Of a stretch of DNA of 47,772 nucleotides, positions 34,328-43,733 are shown piece after piece. Position 1 is the stretch's first letter, and each line of letters begins with the position of its first letter. Source of the stretch: Bryobacterales bacterium (GTDB taxonomy: Bacteria > Acidobacteriota > Terriglobia > Bryobacterales > Bryobacteraceae); NCBI GenBank assembly GCA_003162425.1, contig PMOK01000050.1, positions 52,510-100,281 on the forward strand, in the 5' to 3' direction. The notes beneath the pieces were generated by a model. That model had not been told where the DNA came from and made no database searches. It saw only the letters and a list, made by a program, of their open reading frames with translations. Both the position numbers and the translations under genes were made by a program.

Positions 34328-34902
34328 CGCGGCCATCCATCAATTGGGGCAACGTGCACGCCCGGCTGCGGGCCAGCGAGATTGCTCTACAGGAGGCGCT
34401 CTCTGCTACGCCGCAGCGAATCGAGGCGGCTTATCGCGAGCGTGCAGCTCGACTGGCGAATCAGCTGCGTCAACTAAAGCCCGCCTCTCCCGGCACACCT
34501 GCGCTTATATTCCGGTTGAGCGGGGAGCGCTACGCCATCCAGTTGAAAGACGTTGCCGAGGTGCTTCCTTGTGTGCGCTGCATGTCCGTGCCTGGAGCGC
34601 CGGCTGAGTTTCTAGGGGTCATTAGCGTGCGCGGCGAACTTCGGTCAGTGCTTAACTTAAGCGCCGCGCTTGGCGTATCGCGAAATGATAGATCCGGCGA
34701 CGGCTTCGTTCTGATGGTGCGCCACCAAGGACAGGGAATCGGACTAAACGTTGACGCGATTGAAGAAGTGCGCAACCTCCAGCTGGATGTGATGACTGGT
34801 TTCAACCAGGGGAGATTTGTCAAGGGAATGGTCTCAGGCACGCTTATGCTGCTGGATGCAGAAAAACTGCTGGCTGAGGTCGTCTCCAAAGAGGAGTCTT
34901 GA
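34324..34902 (+). CDS. cheW: CheW-like adaptor, second of operon
   Basis: 192 residues, ATG 34324 overlapping the cheR stop (ATGA). An N-terminal helical extension of about 60 residues (HARLRASEIALQEALSATPQ, then RERAARLANQLRQL) precedes the CheW domain (LIFRLSGERYAIQLKDVAEV, FLGVISVRGELRSVLNLSAAL, IGLNVDAIEEVRNLQL). The extension is typical of adaptors in alternative-cellular-function chemosensory systems and would match WspD by place. A second adaptor in one operon may connect CheA to the receptor in a different array. Confidence 0.9.
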   Translation: MTRPSINWGNVHARLRASEIALQEALSATPQRIEAAYRERAARLANQLRQLKPASPGTPALIFRLSGERYAIQLKDVAEVLPCVRCMSVPGAPAEFLGVISVRGELRSVLNLSAALGVSRNDRSGDGFVLMVRHQGQGIGLNVDAIEEVRNLQLDVMTGFNQGRFVKGMVSGTLMLLDAEKLLAEVVSKEES

Positions 34903-34907
34903 AACAT

Positions 34908-36518
34908 ATGTTGAACATGAAAATTGGAATGCGGATTCTGACCGGTTATGCGGTAGCGTTGCTGGTTGTGGGTGCGATCGGCGTGGTCGCCTACCGCGCC
35001 ACGAACGAGTTGGTGTCGAGCGCCGACTGGGTCACCCACACGCACAAGGTAAAGGAGACCCTCGCCGACCTCTTGTCGACGATGAAGGACGCCGAGACTG
35101 GACAGCGGGGCTTCGTACTTACTGGCGAAGAGCGCTACCTGGAGCCTTACACGGCTGCCGTCAAGACTGTGGACGCACGCATTCAAGACGTTCGCGAATT
35201 GACCTTGGACAACCCCAGTGAACAAAGCCGAATCGCGATTTTGCAATCCGCGGTGGCCAAGAAGATGGCCGAGTTGGCCGAGACCATTGCCCTGCGGAGG
35301 CAGCGCGGCGAGAAAGCCGCCGTGGAAGTGGTTCTCACCGACAAGGGCAAGAATGCCATGGATGAAATCCGTCGGGTGGTTGGCGCCATGGACGATGAAG
35401 AGAGCGGCTTACTGAAGAAGCGCGATCAGGAGGCTAAGGCTACCGCCCATTTCGCCACGCTCGCCATGCTCGTAGGCGGCGTGCTGGTGGTGGTGGTGGT
35501 CTCTGTTGTCGGCATTCTCATTCAACGATCGATCACGCGCCCGCTGGGTGTATTTATGCAGTTTGTCGCGCGCGTGGGCGAGGGGGACCTCCGGCAGGAA
35601 GCGAAGATCAAGACTGGAGACGAGTTGGGAGAGTTAGGGCGCTATCTTGACCAGATGGTGGCCGGGCTCAAGGACGTGGCGGGCCAGGCACGCTTCGCGA
35701 CCGACAATCTTACTTCTGCGTCGGCCGAGATTCTGGCGTCTACCCAGCAGCAAGCCGCCAGCACGGGAGAGCAGGCCGCCGCCGTGCAACAGACCACCAT
35801 CACCATGGAAGAAGTCACGCAGTCAGGAGCGCAGATCGCAGAACGGGCCAAGCAAGTAGCCGCCTCCGCCGAGGCCACCTCCGCCGCCAGCCATGCGGGC
35901 TTGCAGGCCATGCAAAACACGGCCAAGACCATGGAAGGTATTCGCGACCAGGCGGAAGCCGTGGCTGAGAATGTTGTATCGCTCAGCGAAAAGACACAGG
36001 CTATCGGCGAAATCATCTCCACTGTCAATGATCTGGCCGAGCAGTCGCACCTGCTGGCACTGAACGCCGCCATTGAAGCGGCAGCCGCCGGAGAGCAAGG
36101 CCGAAGCTTTTCCGTAATCGCGAGTGAAGTCAAGAATCTGGCGGACCAGTCGCGAGAAGCTACCGTACAAGTGCGCTCCATCTTGGGCGACATCCAAAAG
36201 GGGATTAACACCTCCGTCATGTTAACCGAGGAAGCCGTCAAGCGAGTGGAAACAGGTAAACAACAGGCGGACGTGGCGGACCGGACCATTCGCACCATGA
36301 CGGAAAACATCCAGCAAAGCGTGCAAGCCTTCCAGCAAATCGTGGCGGGCTCCAACCAGCAGCAGATCGGGTTCACACAGGTAATGCAGGCGGTGCGAGA
36401 TATCGGTCAAGCCAGCCAGCAGACCGCTGCCAGCACACAGCAGCTGGAAAAAGCCGCTCTCAACCTCACTGCTTTATCGCAGCAACTCCAAAAAGCAGTG
36501 GAGCGCTACCGGATCTAA
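34908..36518 (+). CDS. methyl-accepting chemotaxis protein with CHASE3 sensor
   Basis: A 536-residue transmembrane receptor, from ATG 34908 (GAGGAG 11 nt upstream). Transmembrane helix 1 at about 8-28, a CHASE3-type four-helix periplasmic domain (about 32-180) with the conserved MKDAETGQRGFVLTGEERYL, transmembrane helix 2 at about 183-210, HAMP (about 211-265) and the signalling domain (about 270-536) with the hairpin LAEQSHLLALNAAIEAAAAG, EQGRSFSVIASEVKNLAD. CHASE3 probably senses envelope or ligand state; the ligand is unknown. It occupies the WspA place in the operon. The expected Gln/Glu methylation helices carry many Q (QQQAAST, EKAALNLTALSQQLQ) so methylation by CheR is plausible. Confidence 0.93.
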   Translation: MLNMKIGMRILTGYAVALLVVGAIGVVAYRATNELVSSADWVTHTHKVKETLADLLSTMKDAETGQRGFVLTGEERYLEPYTAAVKTVDARIQDVRELTLDNPSEQSRIAILQSAVAKKMAELAETIALRRQRGEKAAVEVVLTDKGKNAMDEIRRVVGAMDDEESGLLKKRDQEAKATAHFATLAMLVGGVLVVVVVSVVGILIQRSITRPLGVFMQFVARVGEGDLRQEAKIKTGDELGELGRYLDQMVAGLKDVAGQARFATDNLTSASAEILASTQQQAASTGEQAAAVQQTTITMEEVTQSGAQIAERAKQVAASAEATSAASHAGLQAMQNTAKTMEGIRDQAEAVAENVVSLSEKTQAIGEIISTVNDLAEQSHLLALNAAIEAAAAGEQGRSFSVIASEVKNLADQSREATVQVRSILGDIQKGINTSVMLTEEAVKRVETGKQQADVADRTIRTMTENIQQSVQAFQQIVAGSNQQQIGFTQVMQAVRDIGQASQQTAASTQQLEKAALNLTALSQQLQKAVERYRI

Positions 36519-36528
36519 GAGGGTTTCC

Positions 36529-38724
36529 TTGAAAGACATTCGCCAAAAGCTGCTGGCCACATTTCAGATCGAGCATCGCGATCACGTCGATCAGATTCGC
36601 TCGTTGCTGGCGATGATCGAAAAGACTGCCGCGCAGCCCACGGGTCCGGAGTTGGAAGAAGCCTTTCGTCGCGCCCATAGCCTGAAAGGCGCGGCGCGCG
36701 CCGTCGACCTGCGGCCGGTGGAGGGTCTGGCTCATCGCATGGAGACTTTGTTCTCCCGCGTTCGGCAAGGCGCCCTGGTCCTCGACGAAAGTGTTGCGGG
36801 CGTGCTGCAACAAGTGCTGGATGCGAGCGAAGATTGCGTGGCCACGCTCGGTGGAGACGCGCCCGGATCCGGTTATGCATCCGCTCTCCAGGCCATCGAG
36901 CGCGTTCTGGGAGTGGAACCGGAGAAAGCGGAGACGCAGCCGCCGGAAGCTCCCGCGCCAGTCCCGAGTTTTCAACCGGCCGAGATGGTTCGCATAACTG
37001 CCCAAAACTTTGACGGGATGCTGCGGTCCGCCGGAGGATTATTAACAGAGAGCCAGCGCCAGGAACAAGTAACGCTGCAATTGAACGGAATCGTCCGCGA
37101 GATGGCTCGCCTGGAGAAAGAAGGCGAAAGCGCGCGCCAGATTGCCGCGGCCGCACTTCGCCGTCCGGAACCACGGAACGAGATTTCCCGTTTGAACACC
37201 TGCCTGGATTCTCTGGATAAGCAGGTGCGGTCCGCTTCGCGCCAGGCGGCGGCCGTGCGCCGCTTGCAAAAGCGGAGTTCGTGGACCATAGGCCATCTCG
37301 GCAAGCAGCTCCAGCGCGATGTCTGGCAGGCGCGCATGGTCCCGGCCGAGAGCCTGCTGGAAGGCTACCGCAAGATGATGCGGGACCTGGCCCGCGATGA
37401 GTCGAAAGAAATTGAGTTCCGCGCCACCAGTGCGGGCGTGCACGCCGACCGTCGCGTCTTGGAGGCCTTGAAAGACCCACTCATGCACGCCTTGCGAAAC
37501 GCCGTGAGCCATGGGATCGAAAGCCCTTCGGAGCGGGCCGCGAAAGGCAAGCCGCCGGGGGGGCTGGTGACGCTTCGAGTGGACACCAACGGGCAGCGTT
37601 TGACGGTGGAAATCCAAGACGATGGCCGCGGTATCGACTTCAGGCGCCTGGTTGAGGTCGCCGTGCGGCAGGGCATTCTCTCAGAATCGAAAGCTGCCAG
37701 CAGCTCAAAGCACGAACTCGCGCGAGTTCTCTTTCGCCCGGGCTTTTCCACGTCTCTCTCCGTCACCAACTTGTCGGGCCGGGGCATGGGATTGTCGGTC
37801 ATGTATGAGGCGGTCCGCCGATTGCAAGGGGACTTGGATCTTCAACCTGTGGAGGGCGGTGGAACTCGTCTCCATCTCTCGGTTCCCCTTTCCATCGCCA
37901 CGCACCGGCTGCTGCTCGTGAAATGTGGCGGCCAGCACTTCGCGATACCCATTCACGGTATTGAACGCTTACATCGCATCCAGATCGCCGGCATCGAAAC
38001 CCTGGAAGGCAAGCCGGCGATTATCCTGGATCGCGAGGCGGCGCCGTTGCTCAGCTTGCGTCACTTGCTGGGCCTGGAGCAGGAGCAAATCCTTGATGAT
38101 TCAGGGATCCTGCACGTGATGGCGCTGCGCTCCGGAAGCCGCCGCGTGGCAATAACAGTGGACAGCTTTCTCTCGGAGTGCGAAGCCGTGATTCAGGACC
38201 TGGGTCCGGCCGGACGCGCTGCAAAGGTTTCGTCCGGGATCGTGCTGGAAGATGGCTCCATCGCTTTCGTGCTCAACCTCATGCAATTGATGGAGAGCAC
38301 CGTGCAATCGCAGCCCTCAGACTTCGCCAGGCTGGCCGAACCCAAGCGCAGCGAACCGGCGGCGCTCTCCGTCCTGGTGGTGGACGATTCGATGACTACC
38401 CGGATGCTGGAGAAAAGTATCCTCGAGGCCCACGGCTACCGGGTGCGCATCGCGGTGGATGGAATGGAAGCTCTGGAACTTTTGCGAAATGAAAAATCCG
38501 ACCTGGTGATTGCCGATATCGAGATGCCCCGCTTGGATGGCTTCGGATTGATCGAAGCCATGAAGAAGGATCGCAACCTGCAGAAAATTCCGGTGATCGT
38601 GGTGAGCTCGGTGGAACGGCGGGAGGATCAGGAACGCGGCCTGGCGCTGGGCGCGGACGCATATATCGTGAAACGCAAATTCGATCAGGAGGAGCTGTTG
38701 TCCGCGATCCGGCAGATCATCTGA
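36529..38724 (+). CDS. cheA: CheA histidine kinase with C-terminal receiver (CheA-REC)
   Basis: 731 residues, start TTG 36529. Histidine phosphotransfer domain (about 5-110) with H50 in AHSLKGAA, linker, dimerisation region (about 225-300), HATPase with LRNAVSHGIESP, IQDDGRGID and NLSGRGMGLSV (about 310-460), CheW-like domain (about 465-600), and a receiver (about 610-731; VLVVDDSMTTR, D663 in VIADIEMP, K715). This is the WspE/FrzE layout, where the receiver acts as phosphate sink or regulator. Catalytic motifs are complete. It phosphorylates the CheB of the next gene and, by inference, the receiver proteins downstream. The 10-nt gap from the receptor gene indicates one transcript. Confidence 0.95.
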   Translation: MKDIRQKLLATFQIEHRDHVDQIRSLLAMIEKTAAQPTGPELEEAFRRAHSLKGAARAVDLRPVEGLAHRMETLFSRVRQGALVLDESVAGVLQQVLDASEDCVATLGGDAPGSGYASALQAIERVLGVEPEKAETQPPEAPAPVPSFQPAEMVRITAQNFDGMLRSAGGLLTESQRQEQVTLQLNGIVREMARLEKEGESARQIAAAALRRPEPRNEISRLNTCLDSLDKQVRSASRQAAAVRRLQKRSSWTIGHLGKQLQRDVWQARMVPAESLLEGYRKMMRDLARDESKEIEFRATSAGVHADRRVLEALKDPLMHALRNAVSHGIESPSERAAKGKPPGGLVTLRVDTNGQRLTVEIQDDGRGIDFRRLVEVAVRQGILSESKAASSSKHELARVLFRPGFSTSLSVTNLSGRGMGLSVMYEAVRRLQGDLDLQPVEGGGTRLHLSVPLSIATHRLLLVKCGGQHFAIPIHGIERLHRIQIAGIETLEGKPAIILDREAAPLLSLRHLLGLEQEQILDDSGILHVMALRSGSRRVAITVDSFLSECEAVIQDLGPAGRAAKVSSGIVLEDGSIAFVLNLMQLMESTVQSQPSDFARLAEPKRSEPAALSVLVVDDSMTTRMLEKSILEAHGYRVRIAVDGMEALELLRNEKSDLVIADIEMPRLDGFGLIEAMKKDRNLQKIPVIVVSSVERREDQERGLALGADAYIVKRKFDQEELLSAIRQII

Positions 38725-38735
38725 CAGCGGCCTTT

Positions 38736-39785
38736 ATGAACAAGATTCGCGTCCTGATTGTCGAAGATTCCAAGGTAATCCGGGAATTGCTGGAGCACAT
38801 CATTGGGCGCGATCCGCGGCTTGAAATTGTTGGATCGGTGGAAAGCGCGGAAGAAGCTCTGCGCATTCTCCCGCGTGTTTCCCCGGATGTTATCTCCATG
38901 GATATCCGGCTGCCTGGGATGAACGGCTTCGAGGCCACGCAGACGATCATGCGCGAAAGGCCCACGCCCGTGGTGGTGGTGTCCGCCAGCGTGGAGCAGG
39001 CCGATCTGCAGATCACCATGAACGCATTGCGGGCCGGCGCGCTGACGGTGTTGGAAAAGCCCTTGGGTACAACCTCCGCTGAATACGAAGCGCTGGCGCA
39101 ACGCTTGTGTACGCAGCTCGCCATCATGAGCCAGGTCAAAGTGGTCCGCAGACACCGTGATGCCCGGCCCACCCAACGCTTGGTCCGGACCGCCGTCAGC
39201 CGGCCGTCCGATTACCGTGTTCTCGGAGTGGTCAGTTCAACCGGGGGGCCGAACGCTTTGATCCAACTCCTGAACGGCCTGGGTGCGGATTTTCCCCTGC
39301 CGATTCTGTTGGTCCAGCACATTACAAGCAGCTTCCTGGAAGGCTTCGCCGCATGGCTCGATGGCGTCTGTCCCTTTTCCGTCGAGATCGCAACGGATCG
39401 GCAAATCCCGGCGCGCGGAAAAGTGTACCTGGCGCCGCGCGACCGCCATCTGCGAATTGAAAAAGGCTATCTGAACATCCACAGCGGCGATCCGGTTTGC
39501 GCCCAACGGCCCTCGGGAACCGTGCTGTTTCAATCCATGGCGAGTGCGTTCGGCCCACAAGCGCTAGGTGTCCTGCTCACCGGCATGGGGGATGACGGAG
39601 CGGAGGGACTGCTGGAGCTTCGCAAGAGCGGAGGCTACACGATCGCGGAGGATGAGTCCACGGCCGTGGTGTATGGGATGCCTGCCGAAGCGCTACGCCG
39701 TGGTGCGGTTCTGGATTCCTTGCCGCTACCAGCCATTGCTCTCCGAATTCTGGAGCTGATGGCGTCGCGCCAGGAGGTGGCTTGA
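38736..39785 (+). CDS. cheB: CheB protein-glutamate methylesterase
   Basis: 349 residues, counterpart of CheR. Receiver at 1-120 (D56 in ISMDIRLP, LEKPL) and a methylesterase domain at about 160-345 with the catalytic triad S168 in SSTGG, H195 in QHITSSF and D286 in GMGDDG. It removes methyl groups from the receptor when phosphorylated by CheA, giving adaptation. Eleven nt separate it from cheA. Its stop overlaps the next start (TGATG at 39783), so translation is probably coupled. It corresponds to WspF. Confidence 0.95.
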   Translation: MNKIRVLIVEDSKVIRELLEHIIGRDPRLEIVGSVESAEEALRILPRVSPDVISMDIRLPGMNGFEATQTIMRERPTPVVVVSASVEQADLQITMNALRAGALTVLEKPLGTTSAEYEALAQRLCTQLAIMSQVKVVRRHRDARPTQRLVRTAVSRPSDYRVLGVVSSTGGPNALIQLLNGLGADFPLPILLVQHITSSFLEGFAAWLDGVCPFSVEIATDRQIPARGKVYLAPRDRHLRIEKGYLNIHSGDPVCAQRPSGTVLFQSMASAFGPQALGVLLTGMGDDGAEGLLELRKSGGYTIAEDESTAVVYGMPAEALRRGAVLDSLPLPAIALRILELMASRQEVA

Positions 39786-41518
39786 TGCGAACTGGTTCTC
39801 AAATCCTGATTGTGGAGGACTCGGAAACTCAGGCGCTGCAGCTCGCTTATCTGCTCGAGCAAGAGGGCTGGGAGGTGGCTTGCGCTTCCACCGCCGAGGC
39901 CGCGCTCGAGGAATTGAATCGGCATCTGCCGGCCTTGATCATCGCAGACTATCATCTGCCCGGAATTCGCGGAGACGAGCTCTGCCGCCGCATCCGCATG
40001 AATGTTCGTACGCGCAGCATTCCGATCCTGATGCTGACCATGGAGGATGCGTCCGGCAGCGAGCCGGCCGGATTGGATAGCGGCGCCGATGACTACGTCT
40101 CCAAATCGATTGCTCCCGAGATTCTGATGTTGCGCGTGCGGGCGCTGCTGCGCAATTCGAGCACGGGCTCGGTGGTGCTGGCTTCGCACGAATCGCATTT
40201 TCGCCGCGCCCATCTGCTGGCAGTCGACGACAGCCCAACCTATCTGGAGTGTTTATCGGATGCCCTGATGGCGGACGGGTATGAAGTAACCCAGGCCACC
40301 GGCGGAGGCGAAGCGCTGGAACACCTGGCGCGGCAAACCTTCGATTGCGTGATCGTGGATCTGGTGATGCCGAAGATCGACGGAATTCAGTTGTGCCGCC
40401 TTATCAGCGAACAGGAAAGCGGGCGCATCGGCGGGCATTCCACGGCGGTTATCGTGCTCACTTCCAGGGAAACCAAGGAGGACATGACCCAGAGCCTGGA
40501 GGCTGGAGCGGACGACTTCGTCGGAAAGTCGAGCGACATGGCGGTGCTGAAAGCCCGCATTCGCGCCTTGCTGCGGCGCAAGTTCTTTCAGGAAGAAAAC
40601 CGGCGCATTGTCGAGGAACTGAAGAACAAGGAGCTGGAAGCCGTTCGATCCCGGGCTGAAAGAGAAGCCGCCGAGGTCCGGGCAGCGCTGGCCGGGGAAC
40701 TCGCCCATACCAACCAGGAGCTGGAAGCGACCAATCGGAAACTAAAAGAGACGCATACTTACCTGATTCAGTCCGAGAAAATGGCTTCCTTGGGTCAGCT
40801 GGTCGCGGGCATCGCCCACGAAATCAACAATCCGCTGGCCTTCGTGATCAATAACATCTTCGTGGTGCAACAGTCGCTGGATCGTTTAATCTCGGAAACA
40901 TCGGACATCTCCCCGAGCTCGCTTCCCCGGCTCGACAAGGTACGCAGGCAAGTCGGCGAGATGCTGGAAGGGGCCGAACGCGTTAAGGATCTGGTTTCAA
41001 AGCTGCGAACGTTCTCCAGGCTGGACGAGGGAGAATTCAAGACCGTCAACATCCATGAGAGCATCGAATCCGTGCTGCTATTCTTGCGTCACAAAATGCA
41101 GGACCGGATCGAAGTGGAGAGGAATTACGGTTCCGTGGACCATCTGTCCTGTTTTGCGGGAGAGCTCAACCAGGTGATCATGAACGTCATCGCTAACGCC
41201 ATTGACTCCATTGAAGGGCGTGGAAAGATTACTCTCACCACCAAACAGCAAGACGGTTACTTCTGCATTTCGGTTCGTGACACGGGCAAGGGCATTCCTC
41301 CGGAAATCCGGAACAGGGTATTTGAGCCATTCTTCACCACCAAGCCAGTCGGTCATGGTACCGGACTGGGCCTGGCGATTTCCTACGGCATCCTGAAGGC
41401 CCACGATGGTTCGATTGAGCTAGTGAGCGAAGAGGGAAAAGGCACCGAGTTCACGTTGAAAATCCCCCTTTCCCTCGGCGCTTCGGGTAGGCCCGGCAGG
41501 CGGGACCCGCGGGATTAA
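39785..41518 (+). CDS. REC-REC-coiled-coil histidine kinase
   Basis: 577 residues, no membrane segment. Receiver 1 (D55 in LIIADYHLPG) and receiver 2 (about 142-262; D192 in VIVDLVMP) are followed by a coiled coil (about 265-325) and a kinase core: H345 in VAGIAHEINNP, NVIANAIDSIEG, VRDTGKGIP and VGHGTGLGLAIS. The stalk-like coiled coil is the usual link between receivers and kinase. Translation overlaps cheB. Because it is placed between CheA and the HD-GYP effector, it may relay phosphate from CheA through its own receivers to the HD-GYP receiver; that is inference. ATG 39785 is preferred to TTG 39782. Confidence 0.9.
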   Translation: MRTGSQILIVEDSETQALQLAYLLEQEGWEVACASTAEAALEELNRHLPALIIADYHLPGIRGDELCRRIRMNVRTRSIPILMLTMEDASGSEPAGLDSGADDYVSKSIAPEILMLRVRALLRNSSTGSVVLASHESHFRRAHLLAVDDSPTYLECLSDALMADGYEVTQATGGGEALEHLARQTFDCVIVDLVMPKIDGIQLCRLISEQESGRIGGHSTAVIVLTSRETKEDMTQSLEAGADDFVGKSSDMAVLKARIRALLRRKFFQEENRRIVEELKNKELEAVRSRAEREAAEVRAALAGELAHTNQELEATNRKLKETHTYLIQSEKMASLGQLVAGIAHEINNPLAFVINNIFVVQQSLDRLISETSDISPSSLPRLDKVRRQVGEMLEGAERVKDLVSKLRTFSRLDEGEFKTVNIHESIESVLLFLRHKMQDRIEVERNYGSVDHLSCFAGELNQVIMNVIANAIDSIEGRGKITLTTKQQDGYFCISVRDTGKGIPPEIRNRVFEPFFTTKPVGHGTGLGLAISYGILKAHDGSIELVSEEGKGTEFTLKIPLSLGASGRPGRRDPRD

Positions 41519-41579
41519 TCCGCTGCCATTACACTCATAATGACTCTAGCGGATTCCGCCGATTAAGAACATATTCGTC

Positions 41580-42674
41580 ATGACTAACTTCGATATCCAG
41601 TCATCCTGCATTCTCATCGTCGATGACAAGGAATCGATCGTCGATCTGCTGCGGGGGATTTTGGAGAGCGACGGATATCACAATCTGGTCAGCACCACCG
41701 ACCCGCGCGTGGTCAACGCGCTTTGCCAGGAGCATTCACCCGATCTGATTCTGCTGGATCTGCACATGCCGCACTTGAGCGGTATCGAGCTGGTGCAAAA
41801 GCTGGCCGGCGAAAGCTTGGGCGGGTATTTGCCGGTTCTGGTGCTGACTTCCGACATTACGCCCGAGGCAAAGCAAAGCGCGCTCAGGATTGGCGCCAAG
41901 GACTTCTTGCTGAAGCCTTTTGATACCACGGAGGTGCTGCTTCGCGTCCGGAACCTGCTGGAGACCCGGGCCCTCTACAAACAATTGACGCTGCACGGCG
42001 AGACCCTGGATCAGCGCGTCAGGGATCGCACCCGGCAACTAGCGGAAGCCCAGGTTGAAATCTTGAATCATCTGGCGGTGGTGTCTGAATATCAGGACGA
42101 TGACACCAGCCAGCATACGAAGCGGATCGGAGCAATGGCCGGCATGGTGGCCCGCGCCTTGGGCCAGTCCGAAGAGCAAATCGAATTGATCAGGCTGGCC
42201 GCGCCCCTGCACGATATTGGTAAAGTTGGCGTACCCAATCACATTTTGTTAAGAGCCGACCAGCTCATGCCCAGCGAGTACGAGATCATGCGGTCGCACA
42301 CCACCGTGGGTGGCGAGATTCTTGCAAAGAGCAAGTTCCCCATACTGCAACTCGCCCGGGAGATCGCGCTCTATCATCACGAACGGTGGGACGGAATGGG
42401 CTACCCGCAGCGGCTCAAGGGCGAGCATATTCCCTTGTCGGCGCGAATCGTGGCCGTGGCCGATACTTTCGACGCACTCACACAGGGAAGGCCTTACAAA
42501 AAGGCAATTTCGTTTCAAGAGGCCACGAAGGAGATCCGAGCCCAGGCGGGCCAGCAATTCGACCCGCAGGTGGTGCAGGCTTTCCTAAAAGTGGTCACGC
42601 CCCAGACGCTTCAAGAATTGATCAATCTTACAGAAGGCAGAGAGTTGAGTGTCGACGCCCTGGCCCGGGTTTGA
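41580..42674 (+). CDS. REC-HD-GYP response regulator, predicted c-di-GMP phosphodiesterase
   Basis: 364 residues of the RpfG type. Receiver 1-122 (D60 in LILLDLHMP, K112), helical linker (about 125-165), and an HD-GYP domain (about 170-345). Hallmark residues: HD at H211-D212 in LHDIGKVG, HHERWDGMGYP (H266, H267, E268, D271, G274-Y275-P276) and ARIVAVADTFDALTQGRPYK. HD-GYP enzymes hydrolyse c-di-GMP to GMP with metal ions; all sites visible are intact, so activity is likely. It follows the histidine kinase by 61 nt and ends the operon. In Wsp the effector is a GGDEF diguanylate cyclase, the opposite sign. Confidence 0.92.
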   Translation: MTNFDIQSSCILIVDDKESIVDLLRGILESDGYHNLVSTTDPRVVNALCQEHSPDLILLDLHMPHLSGIELVQKLAGESLGGYLPVLVLTSDITPEAKQSALRIGAKDFLLKPFDTTEVLLRVRNLLETRALYKQLTLHGETLDQRVRDRTRQLAEAQVEILNHLAVVSEYQDDDTSQHTKRIGAMAGMVARALGQSEEQIELIRLAAPLHDIGKVGVPNHILLRADQLMPSEYEIMRSHTTVGGEILAKSKFPILQLAREIALYHHERWDGMGYPQRLKGEHIPLSARIVAVADTFDALTQGRPYKKAISFQEATKEIRAQAGQQFDPQVVQAFLKVVTPQTLQELINLTEGRELSVDALARV

Positions 42675-43349
42675 ACCTAGGCTTCGTTGCCGCCATTTTG
42701 TCGGGTATAAAAAAGGACCCGTCGCCGACAATTGTTTCTGAGCCGGGCCCCGGCTGATGCGGTTCAACGCGAGTCGATCATGAATTGACTTGCTGTTTCT
42801 CCCGGCCGGAGCGATGCATGGTCGCCGCAACTAGGTCAGGAGAACGCGAACCCAATCCCCCGAACCAGACGCTTAGCAGGTTACACACGCGCGCACCGCC
42901 GCCAAGAGACAGGAAATCGACTCCAATTTACATCGCGGCTTACCCGCCTGGCAAGTTCGAATCCTTCATGGGGTTCCCAGAAACATTAAAGAATATTGAG
43001 AGAAAAAGTTGGAAAACCGTGTTTTTGGGGAGCCAAGATTTCGAATTACGAACCGATGCCGGTGGTTTGTTGACAGCATCTATCCGCCATGCTGGTCGGC
43101 GTTATCCCCAACATTCGCAGGTTCTTGGCGACCGGCGTGTCTCTCGAGTTTCAACAGAGAAACCTGCTCGCGCCATGTTGAACGTTTCTTGTTGACGCTC
43201 TCGCCTACGTTCTCTCCCTTTTTATCCAGTGGACAGGTCGCATTTGTTGACAGGGGGGTTAAGCTTAGGGGCCCGAGAAAGTCGAGTTCCAACTTGCGTT
43301 ACTCCTGTTGACAAAGGGCCCGCAGCGAGGCTTCTTGGCATGGGCCTTG
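42675..43349. other. gene-free region after the operon
   Basis: Nothing recognised in 675 nt. A short GC palindrome (AGCCGGGCCCCGGCT at about 42741) without T-tract lies after the HD-GYP gene. Several open frames up to 136 codons show no coding character. TGTTGAC occurs four times between 43068 and 43312 without regular spacing. Confidence 0.4.
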
Positions 43350-43733
43350 CTAAGACAGATTACGCGGGATGTGTCGCGGTCCGCCCGGCATCTTGAGCAG
43401 GGCGCCTATCCCATCGCGTCCGTCCTCCAGGACTTCAGTAGTGTGTGTTGAATGGCCACTGAACGTCACTTTGCTCGACTTGCCGTCGAGCGTCGCTTCG
43501 TAGTCGAACTTGACTGGTTGCCCTTTCTCATCTGTGGTATCAACGGATGCTTTGTAAGTCGTACCGTCGGATTCGACGCGAACCCCACCGCTTGGCCCGA
43601 TTCCGCTGCCAGCCAGTTTCGACTTGGCGGCGTTCAGTTTCCAGGTTCCGGCAAACGGATTCTCGGCCGCAAATAAACCGACGGCGAGTATACAGATGGT
43701 GAATGCTGCTCTGCGCATTAACTGAATGGACAT
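43350..43733 (-). pseudogene. truncated duplicate of secreted lipocalin-like gene
   Basis: The first 89 residues (from 43733) copy the protein at 26715-27185 with few changes, including the signal peptide and NPFAGTWKL. At about 43465 the homology ends and the frame runs into unrelated residues (FSGHSTHTTEVL...) until a stop at 43350. The truncation point is the edge of the segmental duplication, so the C-terminal half of the beta-barrel is missing. Confidence 0.8.

Noticed and set aside
36515..37480. A 321-codon minus-strand frame within cheA
   Set aside because: Antisense shadow of a gene whose motifs are clear; no family features.
42785..43311. Two overlapping frames (42785-43195 and 43009-43311) as hypothetical genes
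   Set aside because: No ribosome site, no conserved-looking segment and unusual residue content.
43068..43312. Four TGTTGAC motifs taken as an iteron or operator array
   Set aside because: Spacings of 122, 55 and 61 nt are irregular and flanking bases differ, so chance is sufficient.
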